A stretch of 19,779 nucleotides of DNA, from assembly GCA_038103905.1 (NCBI GenBank), contig JAYNZW010000019.1, positions 1-19,779 of the forward strand. The letters run 5' to 3'. The notes under the pieces are model-generated. The model was given only the letters and a program-made list of their open reading frames with translations, ran no database searches and was not told the origin of the DNA. The DNA is from CABYIR01 sp038103905 (GTDB lineage: Bacteria > Pseudomonadota > Alphaproteobacteria > Pelagibacterales > AG-422-B15). The position numbers and the translations under genes are program-made. Below are positions 1 through 8,061 of this stretch, in pieces. Position 1 is the first letter of the stretch; every line of letters starts with the position of its first letter.

Positions 1-635
1 GTGTAAGACTAATTGGTAGATTAACTGCAGATGATATTATGTGGGTTCTCCAGGAAGAGGCGGAAGAAGATATACTTAGAATGGGGGGTGTAATTGAAAC
101 AGAAATGAATCAGGGAGTCTTTAAGTCTACAAGAAAAAGATTTATTTGGTTATTTTTAAATCTCCTTACTGCAATCCTAGCCTCAATTGTAATAAGTTTT
201 TTTGATGCAAGTATTGAAAAAATGGTAGCTCTCGCAGTTTTAATGCCAATTGTTGCTTCTATGGGGGGCAATGCTGGAACACAAACGTTAACTTTAACAG
301 TAAGAGCCTTAGCAACAAAAGATTTAGTCCAAAATAATAGAAGAAAAATATTCTCAAAAGAAATCTCTATTTCAATTTTAAATAGTATGATCTTTGCAAT
401 TATTACCGCTATTGCAGCTCAACTATGGTTCAATGATATTTATTTATCAGTCATTGTTGGATCTGCAATGATAGTTAATATACTGTCTGCTGGTTTTTTT
501 GGATTTTTAATTCCCTACGGTTTAAATTATTTTAAAATTGACCCCGCAATTGCATCTAGTGTTTTTGTAACAACTATAACAGATGTAGTAGGTTTTTTAT
601 CATTTCTTGGATTGGCATCAATTTTTTTATTTTAA
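1..635 (+). CDS. mgtE: Magnesium transporter MgtE, C-terminal part (5' truncated by window edge)
   Basis: The reading frame is open from the window edge; the first whole codon is at base 3, and about 210 residues are visible. They begin with the end of the second CBS domain (VRLIGRLTADDI, then an acidic EEAEEDILRMGG stretch) and continue into the five-helix membrane domain. Hydrophobic segments start at RFIWLFLNLL, MVALAVLMPI, SILNSMIFAI, YLSVIVGSAM and DPAIASSVFV. The MgtE signature GGNAGTQT lies in the second helix, and TTITDVVGF in the last helix carries the Asp that lines the Mg2+ pore in this family. MgtE is a dimeric inner-membrane Mg2+ channel gated by cytosolic Mg2+ through its N and CBS domains, which lie outside the window. 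The gene converges on panC, and the two stop codons share the palindrome TTAA at 632-635. No terminator hairpin is visible. Confidence 0.93.
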   Translation, partial: VRLIGRLTADDIMWVLQEEAEEDILRMGGVIETEMNQGVFKSTRKRFIWLFLNLLTAILASIVISFFDASIEKMVALAVLMPIVASMGGNAGTQTLTLTVRALATKDLVQNNRRKIFSKEISISILNSMIFAIITAIAAQLWFNDIYLSVIVGSAMIVNILSAGFFGFLIPYGLNYFKIDPAIASSVFVTTITDVVGFLSFLGLASIFLF

Positions 636-1465
636 ATACGTATATTATCTATGAGTCTAGTTTTATTTATAAAGACTGCAGCAAAAAGACGTTTTTTATC
701 AGATTTAAAGTTTGCTTTTTTTAAATCATCTGTTCGAACTTCTAAATAATCAATTTTTGTGAAGCCATATTTTAATAATTTAGCTTTATATTTTTTTATA
801 GGTCTTGAAATATTCTTTTGATATTTAATTTCTTTTTTCAAAAGTGTTAATACTTTATAAAGCTTAGTAGCTATTTCTATCTCATATTTAGAAAGATATT
901 GATTTCTTGATGACATAGCCAATCCTGATTTTTCACGCATAGTTTTGACTGGAACAATACGACTTTTAAATTTTAATTTTTTAAGGAGTGATTTAATAAA
1001 AATATACTGTTGGAAATCTTTTTTACCAAAATATGACTTATCAGGATCTATAATTGAGAATAACCTAATTATTATGTCTGCGACTCCTGGGAAATAATTT
1101 GGTCTATGTTTGCCACATAATATATTTGCAATTTTTAGTGGTGTATAATTATACGATGAAATATCGTAATTAAATATCTCTTTCTTTTGTGGTATAAATA
1201 ATAAATTTACTTTCAATTTATTTAATTTTTTTATATCTCTTTGTATATTTGTAGGATAATTATCTAAATCTTCTCTTGGTCCAAATTGTTTTGGATTTAT
1301 AAAAATACTTACAACTGTAAACTCTTTATTTTTTTTTGCATTTTTGATAAGTGACAAGTGTCCGTCATGAAGGTATCCCATTGTAGGGATAAGAGATAGA
1401 ACCTTTTTTTTTGGTATTTTATTTAATTCGTTCTTTAATGAATTAATATTCTTACAAATCTTCAT
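632..1465 (-). CDS. panC: Pantothenate synthetase (pantoate-beta-alanine ligase)
   Basis: PanC condenses pantoate with beta-alanine, using ATP through a pantoyl-adenylate, to give pantothenate for coenzyme A; it acts in the cytosol. The 277 residues are about the family length. The nucleotide-binding motif PTMGYLHDGHLSLI starts at residue 27, with HIGH-like His33 and His36. It is followed by FINPKQFGPREDLDNYP, a HRPNYFPGVA segment, YFGKKDFQQ and MSSRNQYLS, all family signatures. It is the last gene of a five-gene minus-strand operon and starts two bases after the glycerophosphodiesterase stop. The usual partner panB is not adjacent. A run of nine A's on the coding strand (bases 1404-1412, codons for KKK) early in the gene is a possible slippage site, but the frame is intact. 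The function is secure. Confidence 0.96.
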   Translation of the reverse strand: MKICKNINSLKNELNKIPKKKVLSLIPTMGYLHDGHLSLIKNAKKNKEFTVVSIFINPKQFGPREDLDNYPTNIQRDIKKLNKLKVNLLFIPQKKEIFNYDISSYNYTPLKIANILCGKHRPNYFPGVADIIIRLFSIIDPDKSYFGKKDFQQYIFIKSLLKKLKFKSRIVPVKTMREKSGLAMSSRNQYLSKYEIEIATKLYKVLTLLKKEIKYQKNISRPIKKYKAKLLKYGFTKIDYLEVRTDDLKKANFKSDKKRLFAAVFINKTRLIDNIRI

Positions 1466-1467
1466 CT

Positions 1468-2154
1468 CTATAAACTAGATACATCAATTTTTTCAAATAT
1501 AATATTATCAGCTTTTAGGTAAGCCTTTTTTAGTTTTTCTTTTGAATTAATAGTCCAAGTTACTATTGGTATATTTTCATCTTTTGATGCCATCACAATA
1601 TCATCATTTATGAAATCAATATCATATGACAAGAAGTGAATGCCTAATTCTTTTAACTTATTGATATTTATATCTAAATTACTTCCTATTAATCCGTATT
1701 TAATATATGGGGCGTTAGATCTAAACCATTTTACTGTGCTAATATCAAATGATTTTACACAAATCGGTCCCTTATAAGACTTTAAAATTTCAGTAAGTCT
1801 CTCTTCAATAAAAGGATGGTTACCACTTTTAATCTCAATCATAATTGGCGTCTTTCCATTAACGGAATATAAGACTTCATCAAGAGTTGGAATTGTAGAG
1901 TCTGTATTTAATAGAAAAGTATTCCTAAGTTCTTGTGATGATAAATTAGATATTTTTAAATCTTTATTCGCCATTCTTTTCAGATCATAGTCATGGAACA
2001 CAACTGCTTCGTGATCTTGGCTCATAACAACGTCAAGTTCTATAGCACAATCTTTCTCTATTGCATTTTGGAATGACGCAATAGTATTCTCAACTATATT
2101 AATATTATCAAATAGGCCTCTATGTGCAATTGGACTTTCTAGAAAATCATTCAT
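1468..2154 (-). CDS. Cytoplasmic glycerophosphodiester phosphodiesterase (GDPD / UgpQ-like)
   Basis: This is a 228-residue GDPD-family TIM-barrel enzyme, expected to hydrolyse glycerophosphodiesters from phospholipid turnover to glycerol-3-phosphate and an alcohol. The catalytic and metal-binding set is visible: His11-Arg12 in IAHRG, Glu39 and Asp41 in IELDVV, His54 in VVFHD, and the later IEIKSG and VTWTINS strands. There is no signal peptide and the protein is short, which resembles cytoplasmic UgpQ more than periplasmic GlpQ. Its start overlaps the end of the RidA-family gene by eight bases, and panC follows after two bases, so translation is probably coupled. The true substrate cannot be read from the sequence. 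A GDPD gene beside this RidA subtype is, to my recollection, a recurring alphaproteobacterial arrangement. Confidence 0.9.
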   Translation of the reverse strand: MNDFLESPIAHRGLFDNINIVENTIASFQNAIEKDCAIELDVVMSQDHEAVVFHDYDLKRMANKDLKISNLSSQELRNTFLLNTDSTIPTLDEVLYSVNGKTPIMIEIKSGNHPFIEERLTEILKSYKGPICVKSFDISTVKWFRSNAPYIKYGLIGSNLDININKLKELGIHFLSYDIDFINDDIVMASKDENIPIVTWTINSKEKLKKAYLKADNIIFEKIDVSSL

Positions 2155-2608
2155 TTATAAAAAAAATAGATGAAATTTCTACACATGCATTTTTCGGGAG
2201 AGAATTACAACCCACAGCAATTCTTGAGTGCTTTCCATTCGAGCCAAAAATATCTGTTATTAAATCTGAAGCTCCATTAATAACTGCAGGATGATTGTCA
2301 AAATTAGTATCAGAATTAACAAATCCAGAAATATTTATGCATTGTATATTTTCAATATCTGCATTATTGGTTGCTTCTATCAATAATGGCAAAGTATTTA
2401 TAATACATATTCTTGCAGCAGATTTTGCATCTTCAACATTCAAAGACGAGGGAACTTTTCCTGTTAATATTTTTCCAGAGTTTATTGGAAGCTGACCAGA
2501 GATATATATTATCCCGTTAATCTTTTTAAATGGAACATAGCTTCCTAAAGCTGGAATAATTTCAGGTAATGAAATATTAAGTTCATCGAGTTTATTTGTT
2601 AATTTCAT
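2147..2608 (-). CDS. RidA / YjgF-YER057c-UK114 family protein
   Basis: This 153-residue protein belongs to the longer bacterial branch of the RidA superfamily, not the roughly 128-residue RidA proper. Visible features are ISGQLP near residue 36, the central helix segment with ICIINTLPLL, the DNHPAVINGASDL stretch, and the late SRIAVGCNSLPKNACVEI block. The Arg of that block is at the position that binds the carboxylate of enamine/imine substrates in active RidA proteins. Archetypal RidA deaminates reactive enamines made by PLP enzymes; the substrate of this branch is not established, so the role is left general. The start codon lies 17 bases inside the end of the upstream HAD gene, and its own end overlaps the next gene by eight bases, giving a translationally coupled trio. 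No other Met is near the N-terminus, which supports this start. Confidence 0.87.
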   Translation of the reverse strand: MKLTNKLDELNISLPEIIPALGSYVPFKKINGIIYISGQLPINSGKILTGKVPSSLNVEDAKSAARICIINTLPLLIEATNNADIENIQCINISGFVNSDTNFDNHPAVINGASDLITDIFGSNGKHSRIAVGCNSLPKNACVEISSIFFINE

Positions 2609-3254
2609 TTTCTATATAATTATATATTTCTTTCCAATTATTTGCACGAATATCTGCTTGTACAGGAGTAATGGCTAGCTTTGATAACTCTTTATTTGAA
2701 ATAAAATGTATTGTTTTTACGTTTTCAGCATGGTCTTTTGAAGAAATAATGTGTGGAGCTAAGTCATCAATAAAAAAATTTTTATCCTTATGTTTAGAAA
2801 TTAATTCTTTTATTATTTTTCCTTTTGGCCCAGACCCGGCAATCATTGGTAGATCTAGTCCATTGTTCTTAAAGCATATTTTTCGATCTTCCAAATATTT
2901 AAAAGGAATATTAGTTAATACAACTATTTGAAAGTTAAGTTTTTCAATTAATAGTTTTACATATTTTATAGAGTCTTGTGCAAATGTTATAATCTTTGCG
3001 TTTGTTTTAAAAAAATTCTCAAGATGAAAACTTACTAAACTATTTTCTATAGCATTATTTGAGTGATCTTTAATATTTCCAAACAAAGAGTAGGAAGACA
3101 GGTCATACCAAAGATTTTTTTCAGACAAATATTTTTGGAAACAAGAAACAAAATTTAATAGTACCTCGTCAGCATCAGTAATTAGTAAAGGCTTGTCAGG
3201 TATAATTTCAATATCTTTAATTTGCCTTAAAAGACCATCAGAAAGAGATTGCAT
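2592..3254 (-). CDS. HAD-superfamily hydrolase of unknown substrate
   Basis: This 220-residue protein has the four HAD motifs in order. Motif I is ITDADEV with the nucleophile Asp27 and Asp29; motif II is VVLTN with Thr114; the Lys of motif III is in GPKGK (Lys144 or Lys146); motif IV is FFIDD with Asp163-Asp164. The insert between motifs I and II (about residues 35-105) is probably a helical cap. A phosphatase acting on a small phosphorylated metabolite is the likeliest role, but no substrate-specific feature is recognised. The gene starts four bases after the aldehyde dehydrogenase stop and overlaps the RidA gene by 17 bases. No clear ribosome-binding site precedes it, in keeping with translational coupling. 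All catalytic residues are present, so an active enzyme is expected. Confidence 0.8.
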   Translation of the reverse strand: MQSLSDGLLRQIKDIEIIPDKPLLITDADEVLLNFVSCFQKYLSEKNLWYDLSSYSLFGNIKDHSNNAIENSLVSFHLENFFKTNAKIITFAQDSIKYVKLLIEKLNFQIVVLTNIPFKYLEDRKICFKNNGLDLPMIAGSGPKGKIIKELISKHKDKNFFIDDLAPHIISSKDHAENVKTIHFISNKELSKLAITPVQADIRANNWKEIYNYIENEINK

Positions 3255-3258
3255 TGAT

Positions 3259-4749
3259 TTATCTTGTTTCGATCAATGTAAGTTTAGATTGAGTATATTG
3301 ATCAAGTGCCTCCAAGGATTTATCTCTCCCAAAGCCAGACTGTTTATATCCACCATGTGGAAGTGACATATCCCCGTCACTGAGACTATTAATTAAAACT
3401 TTACCGCTCTTAATTCGCTTAGCTAATTTATGAACCTTGTTAAGATCATTTGACCAGATAATTGCATTAAGACCATAAGATGTATCATTTGCTATTTTTA
3501 AAGCATCATCTTCATTTTCAAAGTCTATAGAGCATAGCACTGGGCCAAATATCTCCTCTTTTGCGACTCTCATATCATTTTTAACATCTTTTAAGATTGT
3601 TGGACTAATATAATAACCACCAGAATCTTGTTTTACTTGTTCACCACCAGTTAAAATGTTAGCACCTTCATTTTTTCCTGTATCAATGTATTCAAGGATT
3701 CTTTCTGTTTGTGTTTTGTCAACGATCGAACCCATCAAAGTTTCTGGTTTAAATGGATCGTCAGGCATCCATGGCTTGGAATACTCAGATACTTTTTCTA
3801 GAAACTCATCCTTAATTGATTTCTCAATAAGTAGTCTTGATGGCGCATCACAAACTTGACCACTATTTCCAAACATTCCATCAGCTGCCATTTTTGCCGC
3901 ATGATCTAAATCAGGAGCATCAGCAAAAATAATATTTGGAGATTTTCCTCCACATTCAAGAGAGACTCTTTTCATGTTTGATTGGCCCGAATAGGATAGA
4001 AAATATCTACCAACCTCAGTTGATCCAGTAAATCCAAGTTTATCAACATCCATATGCATGCCTAAAGCTTTACCTGCGGTTGGTCCGAAACCAGGTACTA
4101 CATTGAAAACACCTTCGGGTATGCCTGCTTCAACAGCTAATTCAGCAATTCTTAAAGCTGATAATGGAGATTGTTCTGCTGGCTTCAGAATAAAACTATT
4201 TCCCGTGGCTAAAGCAGGTGCAAATTTCCAACATGCCATCAGCAGTGGGTAATTCCATGGAGTAACTGCTCCAACAACACCAAGAGGTTCACGGGTGATT
4301 GTTGCAATAATATTATCACCAGTAGGAGCTACATCATCATAAATCTTATCAATGGCTTCTGCATACCATTTTGTACAATTGATACAAGCAGCAATGTCAC
4401 CGGTTGCTCTAGTAATTGGTTTGCCCATATTCAATGTTTCAAGAATTCCGAGCTCTAATATATTTTTTTTCATGAGGTCAGCAAAATTGAAAAGAATTTT
4501 TTTTCTTTTACTTGGAGCCATTCGTGACCATGAGCCTTTTTCAAAAACTTCTCTAGCAGCAATTACAGCTTTGTTAATATCTTCTACATCACACTCTGCT
4601 ACATTAGTAATAATTTGGCCATCAACTGGGCTTATACTTTCAAATGTTTTGCCAGTAGTTGAATCAACATAGTTCCCACCAATGAATGCTTGAGTCCTAA
4701 AGTCCATGTTATTTTTTTTATCTATTACATCATTATATGCTAGAGCCAT
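3259..4749 (-). CDS. NAD(P)-dependent aldehyde dehydrogenase, PuuC-like
   Basis: This is a full-length ALDH-superfamily enzyme (496 residues). Cofactor and catalytic motifs are intact: TPWNYP with Asn166, LKPAEQSPLSAL with Lys189, GFTGSTEVG at about 239-247, LECGGKSP with general base Glu265, and GNSGQVC with nucleophile Cys300. The late EEIFGPV and GGYKQSGFGRDKS are also present. Overall wording resembles the gamma-glutamyl-gamma-aminobutyraldehyde dehydrogenase (PuuC) and betaine/aminoaldehyde dehydrogenase group, but the substrate cannot be fixed by eye. The start at 4749 is supported by GGAAGG eight bases upstream and by a TATAAT box about 30 bases upstream; Met15 is a weaker alternative. 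It heads the operon that ends in panC. An aminoaldehyde such as 3-aminopropanal would link the operon through beta-alanine, which is inference. Confidence 0.9.
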   Translation of the reverse strand: MALAYNDVIDKKNNMDFRTQAFIGGNYVDSTTGKTFESISPVDGQIITNVAECDVEDINKAVIAAREVFEKGSWSRMAPSKRKKILFNFADLMKKNILELGILETLNMGKPITRATGDIAACINCTKWYAEAIDKIYDDVAPTGDNIIATITREPLGVVGAVTPWNYPLLMACWKFAPALATGNSFILKPAEQSPLSALRIAELAVEAGIPEGVFNVVPGFGPTAGKALGMHMDVDKLGFTGSTEVGRYFLSYSGQSNMKRVSLECGGKSPNIIFADAPDLDHAAKMAADGMFGNSGQVCDAPSRLLIEKSIKDEFLEKVSEYSKPWMPDDPFKPETLMGSIVDKTQTERILEYIDTGKNEGANILTGGEQVKQDSGGYYISPTILKDVKNDMRVAKEEIFGPVLCSIDFENEDDALKIANDTSYGLNAIIWSNDLNKVHKLAKRIKSGKVLINSLSDGDMSLPHGGYKQSGFGRDKSLEALDQYTQSKLTLIETR

Positions 4750-4772
4750 ATTTTTCCTTCCAATTTAGAATG

Positions 4773-4809
4773 AAGAAATATTATATTAAAATTTAATGAA
4801 ATGAAATGG
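4773..4809 (-). promoter_or_regulatory. Candidate promoter of the aldehyde dehydrogenase-to-panC operon
   Basis: In the 64-base gap between topA and the aldehyde dehydrogenase gene, the minus strand reads a perfect TATAAT (bases 4785 down to 4780). Only a weak -35 (CATTTC-like, around 4803-4808) lies at normal spacing. Transcription would start near 4773, leaving a leader of about 24 bases that carries the GGAAGG ribosome-binding site. No terminator hairpin for topA is visible in the gap, so read-through from topA is also possible. This rests on motif matching by eye alone. Confidence 0.4.
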
Positions 4810-4813
4810 TGTT

Positions 4814-7390
4814 TTAGGAGGCTTTATCTTTTACAATTTTCTTTTTAGAGGTCTTTTTTTTGACAGTCTTTTTCTTTGATTTGCCATCTTTTTCAAGTTT
4901 TCTCTCAATTAAATCAAGGGCTTCATCCATGCTTATTGTTTCAGGGTCATATTGGTCTGGAATCGTAGCATTAATTGATTTGTATTTTATGTATGGACCA
5001 AATTTACCTTTCATCACTTTGATGGTTTTTTTGTCCTCTGGATGATCTCCAAGTGTTTTAATCTCTGATGAACTTTTTAATCTTCCAGGCTTAGCATTTG
5101 CAAGAAGACTAACAGCGCGATTAATGCCTATTTCAAAAAATTCAGAAATATCCTCTAAGCTTGCATTCTTGTCAGCACAACTCAAATAACCACCATATCT
5201 TCCATAATTTATTGTAATTATCTCTCCACTTTCTGGATGAGGACCGATTTCTCGTGGCAAACTCAAAAGATAATTGGCTTTTGCAAGGTCAATCTCTGCA
5301 GCAGGTATACCTTTTGGAATGCTTGCTCTTTTTGGCTTTTCTTTTTGATCATTGTCTCCTAATTGGATGTAGGGGCCAAATCTTCCACTTAATAATTTGA
5401 TTTCCTTTTTTGTTTCATCATCTATGCCAAGTACTTTATCTTCAACAACTTCTTTTATTTTTTTAGGCGATATTGGTCTTGTAAATTTACACTCTGGATA
5501 ATTTGAACAGCCTACAAAGGCTCCAAATCTACTTACTTTTAAGCTTAGCTGGCCAGAGCAGGTAGGGCATTCTCGAGTAATATCATTACCATCCGCTTCG
5601 ATAAAAATATGATTTTTAAGACTTTCATTTAGATGATCAAGCACATTAGTAATTCTTAAATCAGTTACTTCACCTATATTTGATGAAAAATTTTTCCAAA
5701 ATTTATCTAAGAATTCTTTCCAATTAATTGTTCCAGAAGTTATCTCGTCTAATGATTCTTCCATTTCAGCAGTGAATTCGTAATCTACATATTTTGAGAA
5801 AAAACCTTTTAGAAAGCCAGTTATTAGAATAGCTCTATCTTCAGGAACAAATCTATTTTTCTCCACTTCAACATAATTTCTCATTTTTAAAACTGAAATG
5901 ATGCTGGCATAAGTTGATGGTCTTCCAATTCCAAGTTCTTCTAATTTTTTTACAAGTGTTGCTTCTGAATATCTAGGTGGAGGAAGTGTGAAGTGTTGAG
6001 AGCTAGCTGGTTTGACATTATCAATATTGTCATTGAGAGTAATGTTAGGTAGATCTCTATCGTCTTCATTATCATCGGATTCAGTCATTTCTGATTTTTT
6101 ATTGAATTCACTATAAATACTAAGAAAACCATCAAATGTTTGAATTGAACCATTTGCCCTTAATTTAATTTTTTCATTTTCATTAGAAATAGAAATGGCA
6201 GTTCTTTCAAATAATGCAGAACTCATTTGACTAGCTAGTGATCTTTTCCATATTAAATTGTATAGTTTAAATCCATCTTCATCTAAATACTTTTTCATTT
6301 CTTCTGGTTTTCTTAATACATCTGTCGGTCTGATACCTTCATGAGCCTCTTGAGCATTTTTAGCTTTTTTACTTTTAAAACTTCTAATTTCTTCCGGAAG
6401 GTATGATGAATTAAAATTGTTCTGAATAAAGTCTCTATATGAATGAATTGCTTCTTTTGATAAATCAGTACTATCTGTTCTTATATATGTAATCAATCCA
6501 GTTGTTTCCCCATCAATCTCAACTCCTTGAAATAAGCGTTGAGCAATTTGCATTGTTCTAGATGCTCCAAAGCCAAATATACTAGAAGCTGTTTGCTGTA
6601 GTGTTGAAGTTGAAAAAGGAGCATCAGGATTTCTAGAGGCTGGTTTTTTTGTAATATCTGTAAACTTAAAATTTTGCCCCTCAAAAGACTCTATAACTTT
6701 TATGGCATCCCCTTCATTTTTAAAACTAAATTTATCAACTTTTTTTCCATTATAATGAGTAAGACTTGCCTCAATGTTATTATTTGAAACTTCTAAATTT
6801 GCTTTTATCTTCCAATATTCTTGAGGGTCAAAAGACTCAATTTCGACCTCTCTTTCACAGATTAGTCTTAGAGCAACAGACTGTACCCTTCCTGCTGACT
6901 TCGCCCCAGGAAGCTTTCTCCATAAAACAGGTGATAGGCTAAATCCAAATAAATAATCTAAGGCTCTTCGAGCTAAATAAGCGTCAACTAGTGAATGATC
7001 AAGCTCTCTTGGATTATCGATTCCATTTTTGACTGCAGATTTTGTAATCTCACTAAAAACTACTCTTTTAATAGATTTATCTTTTGTAAGCTTTTTTTTA
7101 TTTAGTAGTTCAACTATATGCCAAGCTATCGCTTCACCTTCTCTGTCTGGGTCAGTTGCAAGAAAAATATTTGAAGAGGTTTTAGCGGCATCATAGATTT
7201 CTTTTATGTGCTTTTTGGATGTATTTGAAACTTCCCATTCAAATGAGAAGTCATTTTCAGGATCTACTGATCCATTTTTTGATGGAAGATCTCTAACATG
7301 TCCAAAGCTTGCAAGTACATTGAATTCATTGCCCAGATATTTATTAATTGTTTTTGCTTTAGCAGGACTTTCAACAATAACTAAGTTCAT
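4814..7390 (-). CDS. topA: DNA topoisomerase I (type IA)
   Basis: TopA relaxes negative supercoils by cutting one DNA strand through a 5'-phosphotyrosine. The 858 residues show the Toprim domain at the N-terminus (VIVESPAKAKTI at 4-15; acidic DPDREGEAIAWH at 80-91), GAKSAGRVQSVALRLI at 162-177, and the active-site Tyr302 in GLITYIRTDST. The late core has HEGIRPTD and LGIGRPSTYASI. The C-terminal part has one four-Cys zinc ribbon (Cys608, Cys611, Cys628, Cys634), then Topo C-terminal repeats marked by SGRFGPYIQLG, YGRYGGYLS and KGKFGPYIKY, and a Lys-rich tail (about 832-856) suited to non-specific DNA binding. This is the usual alphaproteobacterial architecture. A good promoter lies just upstream. 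dprA, often found between plsY and topA in this class, is absent; only 95 bases separate the two genes. Confidence 0.97.
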   Translation of the reverse strand: MNLVIVESPAKAKTINKYLGNEFNVLASFGHVRDLPSKNGSVDPENDFSFEWEVSNTSKKHIKEIYDAAKTSSNIFLATDPDREGEAIAWHIVELLNKKKLTKDKSIKRVVFSEITKSAVKNGIDNPRELDHSLVDAYLARRALDYLFGFSLSPVLWRKLPGAKSAGRVQSVALRLICEREVEIESFDPQEYWKIKANLEVSNNNIEASLTHYNGKKVDKFSFKNEGDAIKVIESFEGQNFKFTDITKKPASRNPDAPFSTSTLQQTASSIFGFGASRTMQIAQRLFQGVEIDGETTGLITYIRTDSTDLSKEAIHSYRDFIQNNFNSSYLPEEIRSFKSKKAKNAQEAHEGIRPTDVLRKPEEMKKYLDEDGFKLYNLIWKRSLASQMSSALFERTAISISNENEKIKLRANGSIQTFDGFLSIYSEFNKKSEMTESDDNEDDRDLPNITLNDNIDNVKPASSQHFTLPPPRYSEATLVKKLEELGIGRPSTYASIISVLKMRNYVEVEKNRFVPEDRAILITGFLKGFFSKYVDYEFTAEMEESLDEITSGTINWKEFLDKFWKNFSSNIGEVTDLRITNVLDHLNESLKNHIFIEADGNDITRECPTCSGQLSLKVSRFGAFVGCSNYPECKFTRPISPKKIKEVVEDKVLGIDDETKKEIKLLSGRFGPYIQLGDNDQKEKPKRASIPKGIPAAEIDLAKANYLLSLPREIGPHPESGEIITINYGRYGGYLSCADKNASLEDISEFFEIGINRAVSLLANAKPGRLKSSSEIKTLGDHPEDKKTIKVMKGKFGPYIKYKSINATIPDQYDPETISMDEALDLIERKLEKDGKSKKKTVKKKTSKKKIVKDKAS

Positions 7391-7408
7391 TTTTCAATTC
7401 ATTAATTT

Positions 7409-7443
7409 GGCGACTTTAAATATTTTTTTTTATCGTTTGTCAA
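7409..7443 (-). promoter_or_regulatory. Candidate sigma70-type promoter of topA
   Basis: In the 95-base gap between plsY and topA, the minus strand carries a perfect TTGACA (bases 7443 down to 7438). After a 17-base spacer comes TTTAAA (7420 down to 7415), matching four of six -10 positions. The spacer includes a run of nine A's (minus strand). Transcription would start near 7409 and give a leader of about 18 bases. This is the clearest -35 box in the window and suggests that topA is transcribed independently of ruvX-pyrB-plsY. Confidence 0.5.
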
Positions 7444-7485
7444 ACTTATGAATGATTTATTTTAAATAAACCCAGAATACAGCGA

Positions 7486-8061
7486 TTATTTGATTTTAGT
7501 TTCTGTACCATTAATTAGTCTTTTTATATTTTCAAGGTGAGTTACGAAAATTAATATTGTAAGTAAAACAACTAATGCAATGTTTGAGTTAAAATAAATT
7601 ATTGATATAAGAACACCGCTTAAACAACTTAATAACGCAGAAAGTGATGAAACTCTTTTAGAAAAGAAAACGATTAGCCAGATTAATGATACAAAAATAA
7701 ATAAATATAAATTGATCATTAACATAATTCCTAAATAACAGGCAAACCCTTTGCCACCTCTAAACTTTAGCCATATGGGAAAAATATGTCCTATCAGAAT
7801 AGCTAAGCTAGAGATTAAAATGAATTGATCATTGATAAGTTGACATAAATAAATGGCTAGACAAGCTTTGCCAAAGTCTAGTCCCAAAGTTAATGCTGCT
7901 GCAGTATAATTACCTGTTCTTAGTACGTTTGTGGTGCCTGTATTGCCAGAACCAATCGTTCGTATATCTTTAAGTCTAAATATTTTAGCAAAGATTATTC
8001 CAGATGGGATTGAACCTAAAGTATATGATACAAATATTACTAATATAATTTCAGCAATCAT
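7486..8061 (-). CDS. plsY: Acyl-phosphate:glycerol-3-phosphate acyltransferase
   Basis: PlsY is an inner-membrane enzyme that transfers an acyl chain from acyl-phosphate to glycerol-3-phosphate, the first step of phospholipid synthesis. The 191 residues are mostly hydrophobic helices and contain the three conserved loops: GSGNTGTTNVLRTGN (about 37-51), GHIFPIWLKFRGGKGFA (91-107) and HLENIKRLINGTE (175-187). The start codon directly abuts the pyrB stop (TAGATG), so translational coupling is likely. In many alphaproteobacteria pyrC lies between pyrB and plsY, and dprA after plsY; neither is present here. The gene is about family length and intact. Confidence 0.95.
   Translation of the reverse strand: MIAEIILVIFVSYTLGSIPSGIIFAKIFRLKDIRTIGSGNTGTTNVLRTGNYTAAALTLGLDFGKACLAIYLCQLINDQFILISSLAILIGHIFPIWLKFRGGKGFACYLGIMLMINLYLFIFVSLIWLIVFFSKRVSSLSALLSCLSGVLISIIYFNSNIALVVLLTILIFVTHLENIKRLINGTETKIK

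Noticed and set aside
1404..1412. Nine-base A run (coding strand) in panC as a programmed frameshift site
   Set aside because: The zero-frame product is full length and intact, and no alternative product of interest follows; such runs are expected at this base composition.
4352..4672. Plus-strand open frame of 106 codons opposite the aldehyde dehydrogenase gene
   Set aside because: It lies wholly antisense to a well-supported gene, resembles no known protein, and has no promoter or ribosome-binding site of its own.
4750..4813. Rho-independent terminator after topA
   Set aside because: The gap is A+T-rich but contains no G+C stem followed by a T run in the direction of topA.
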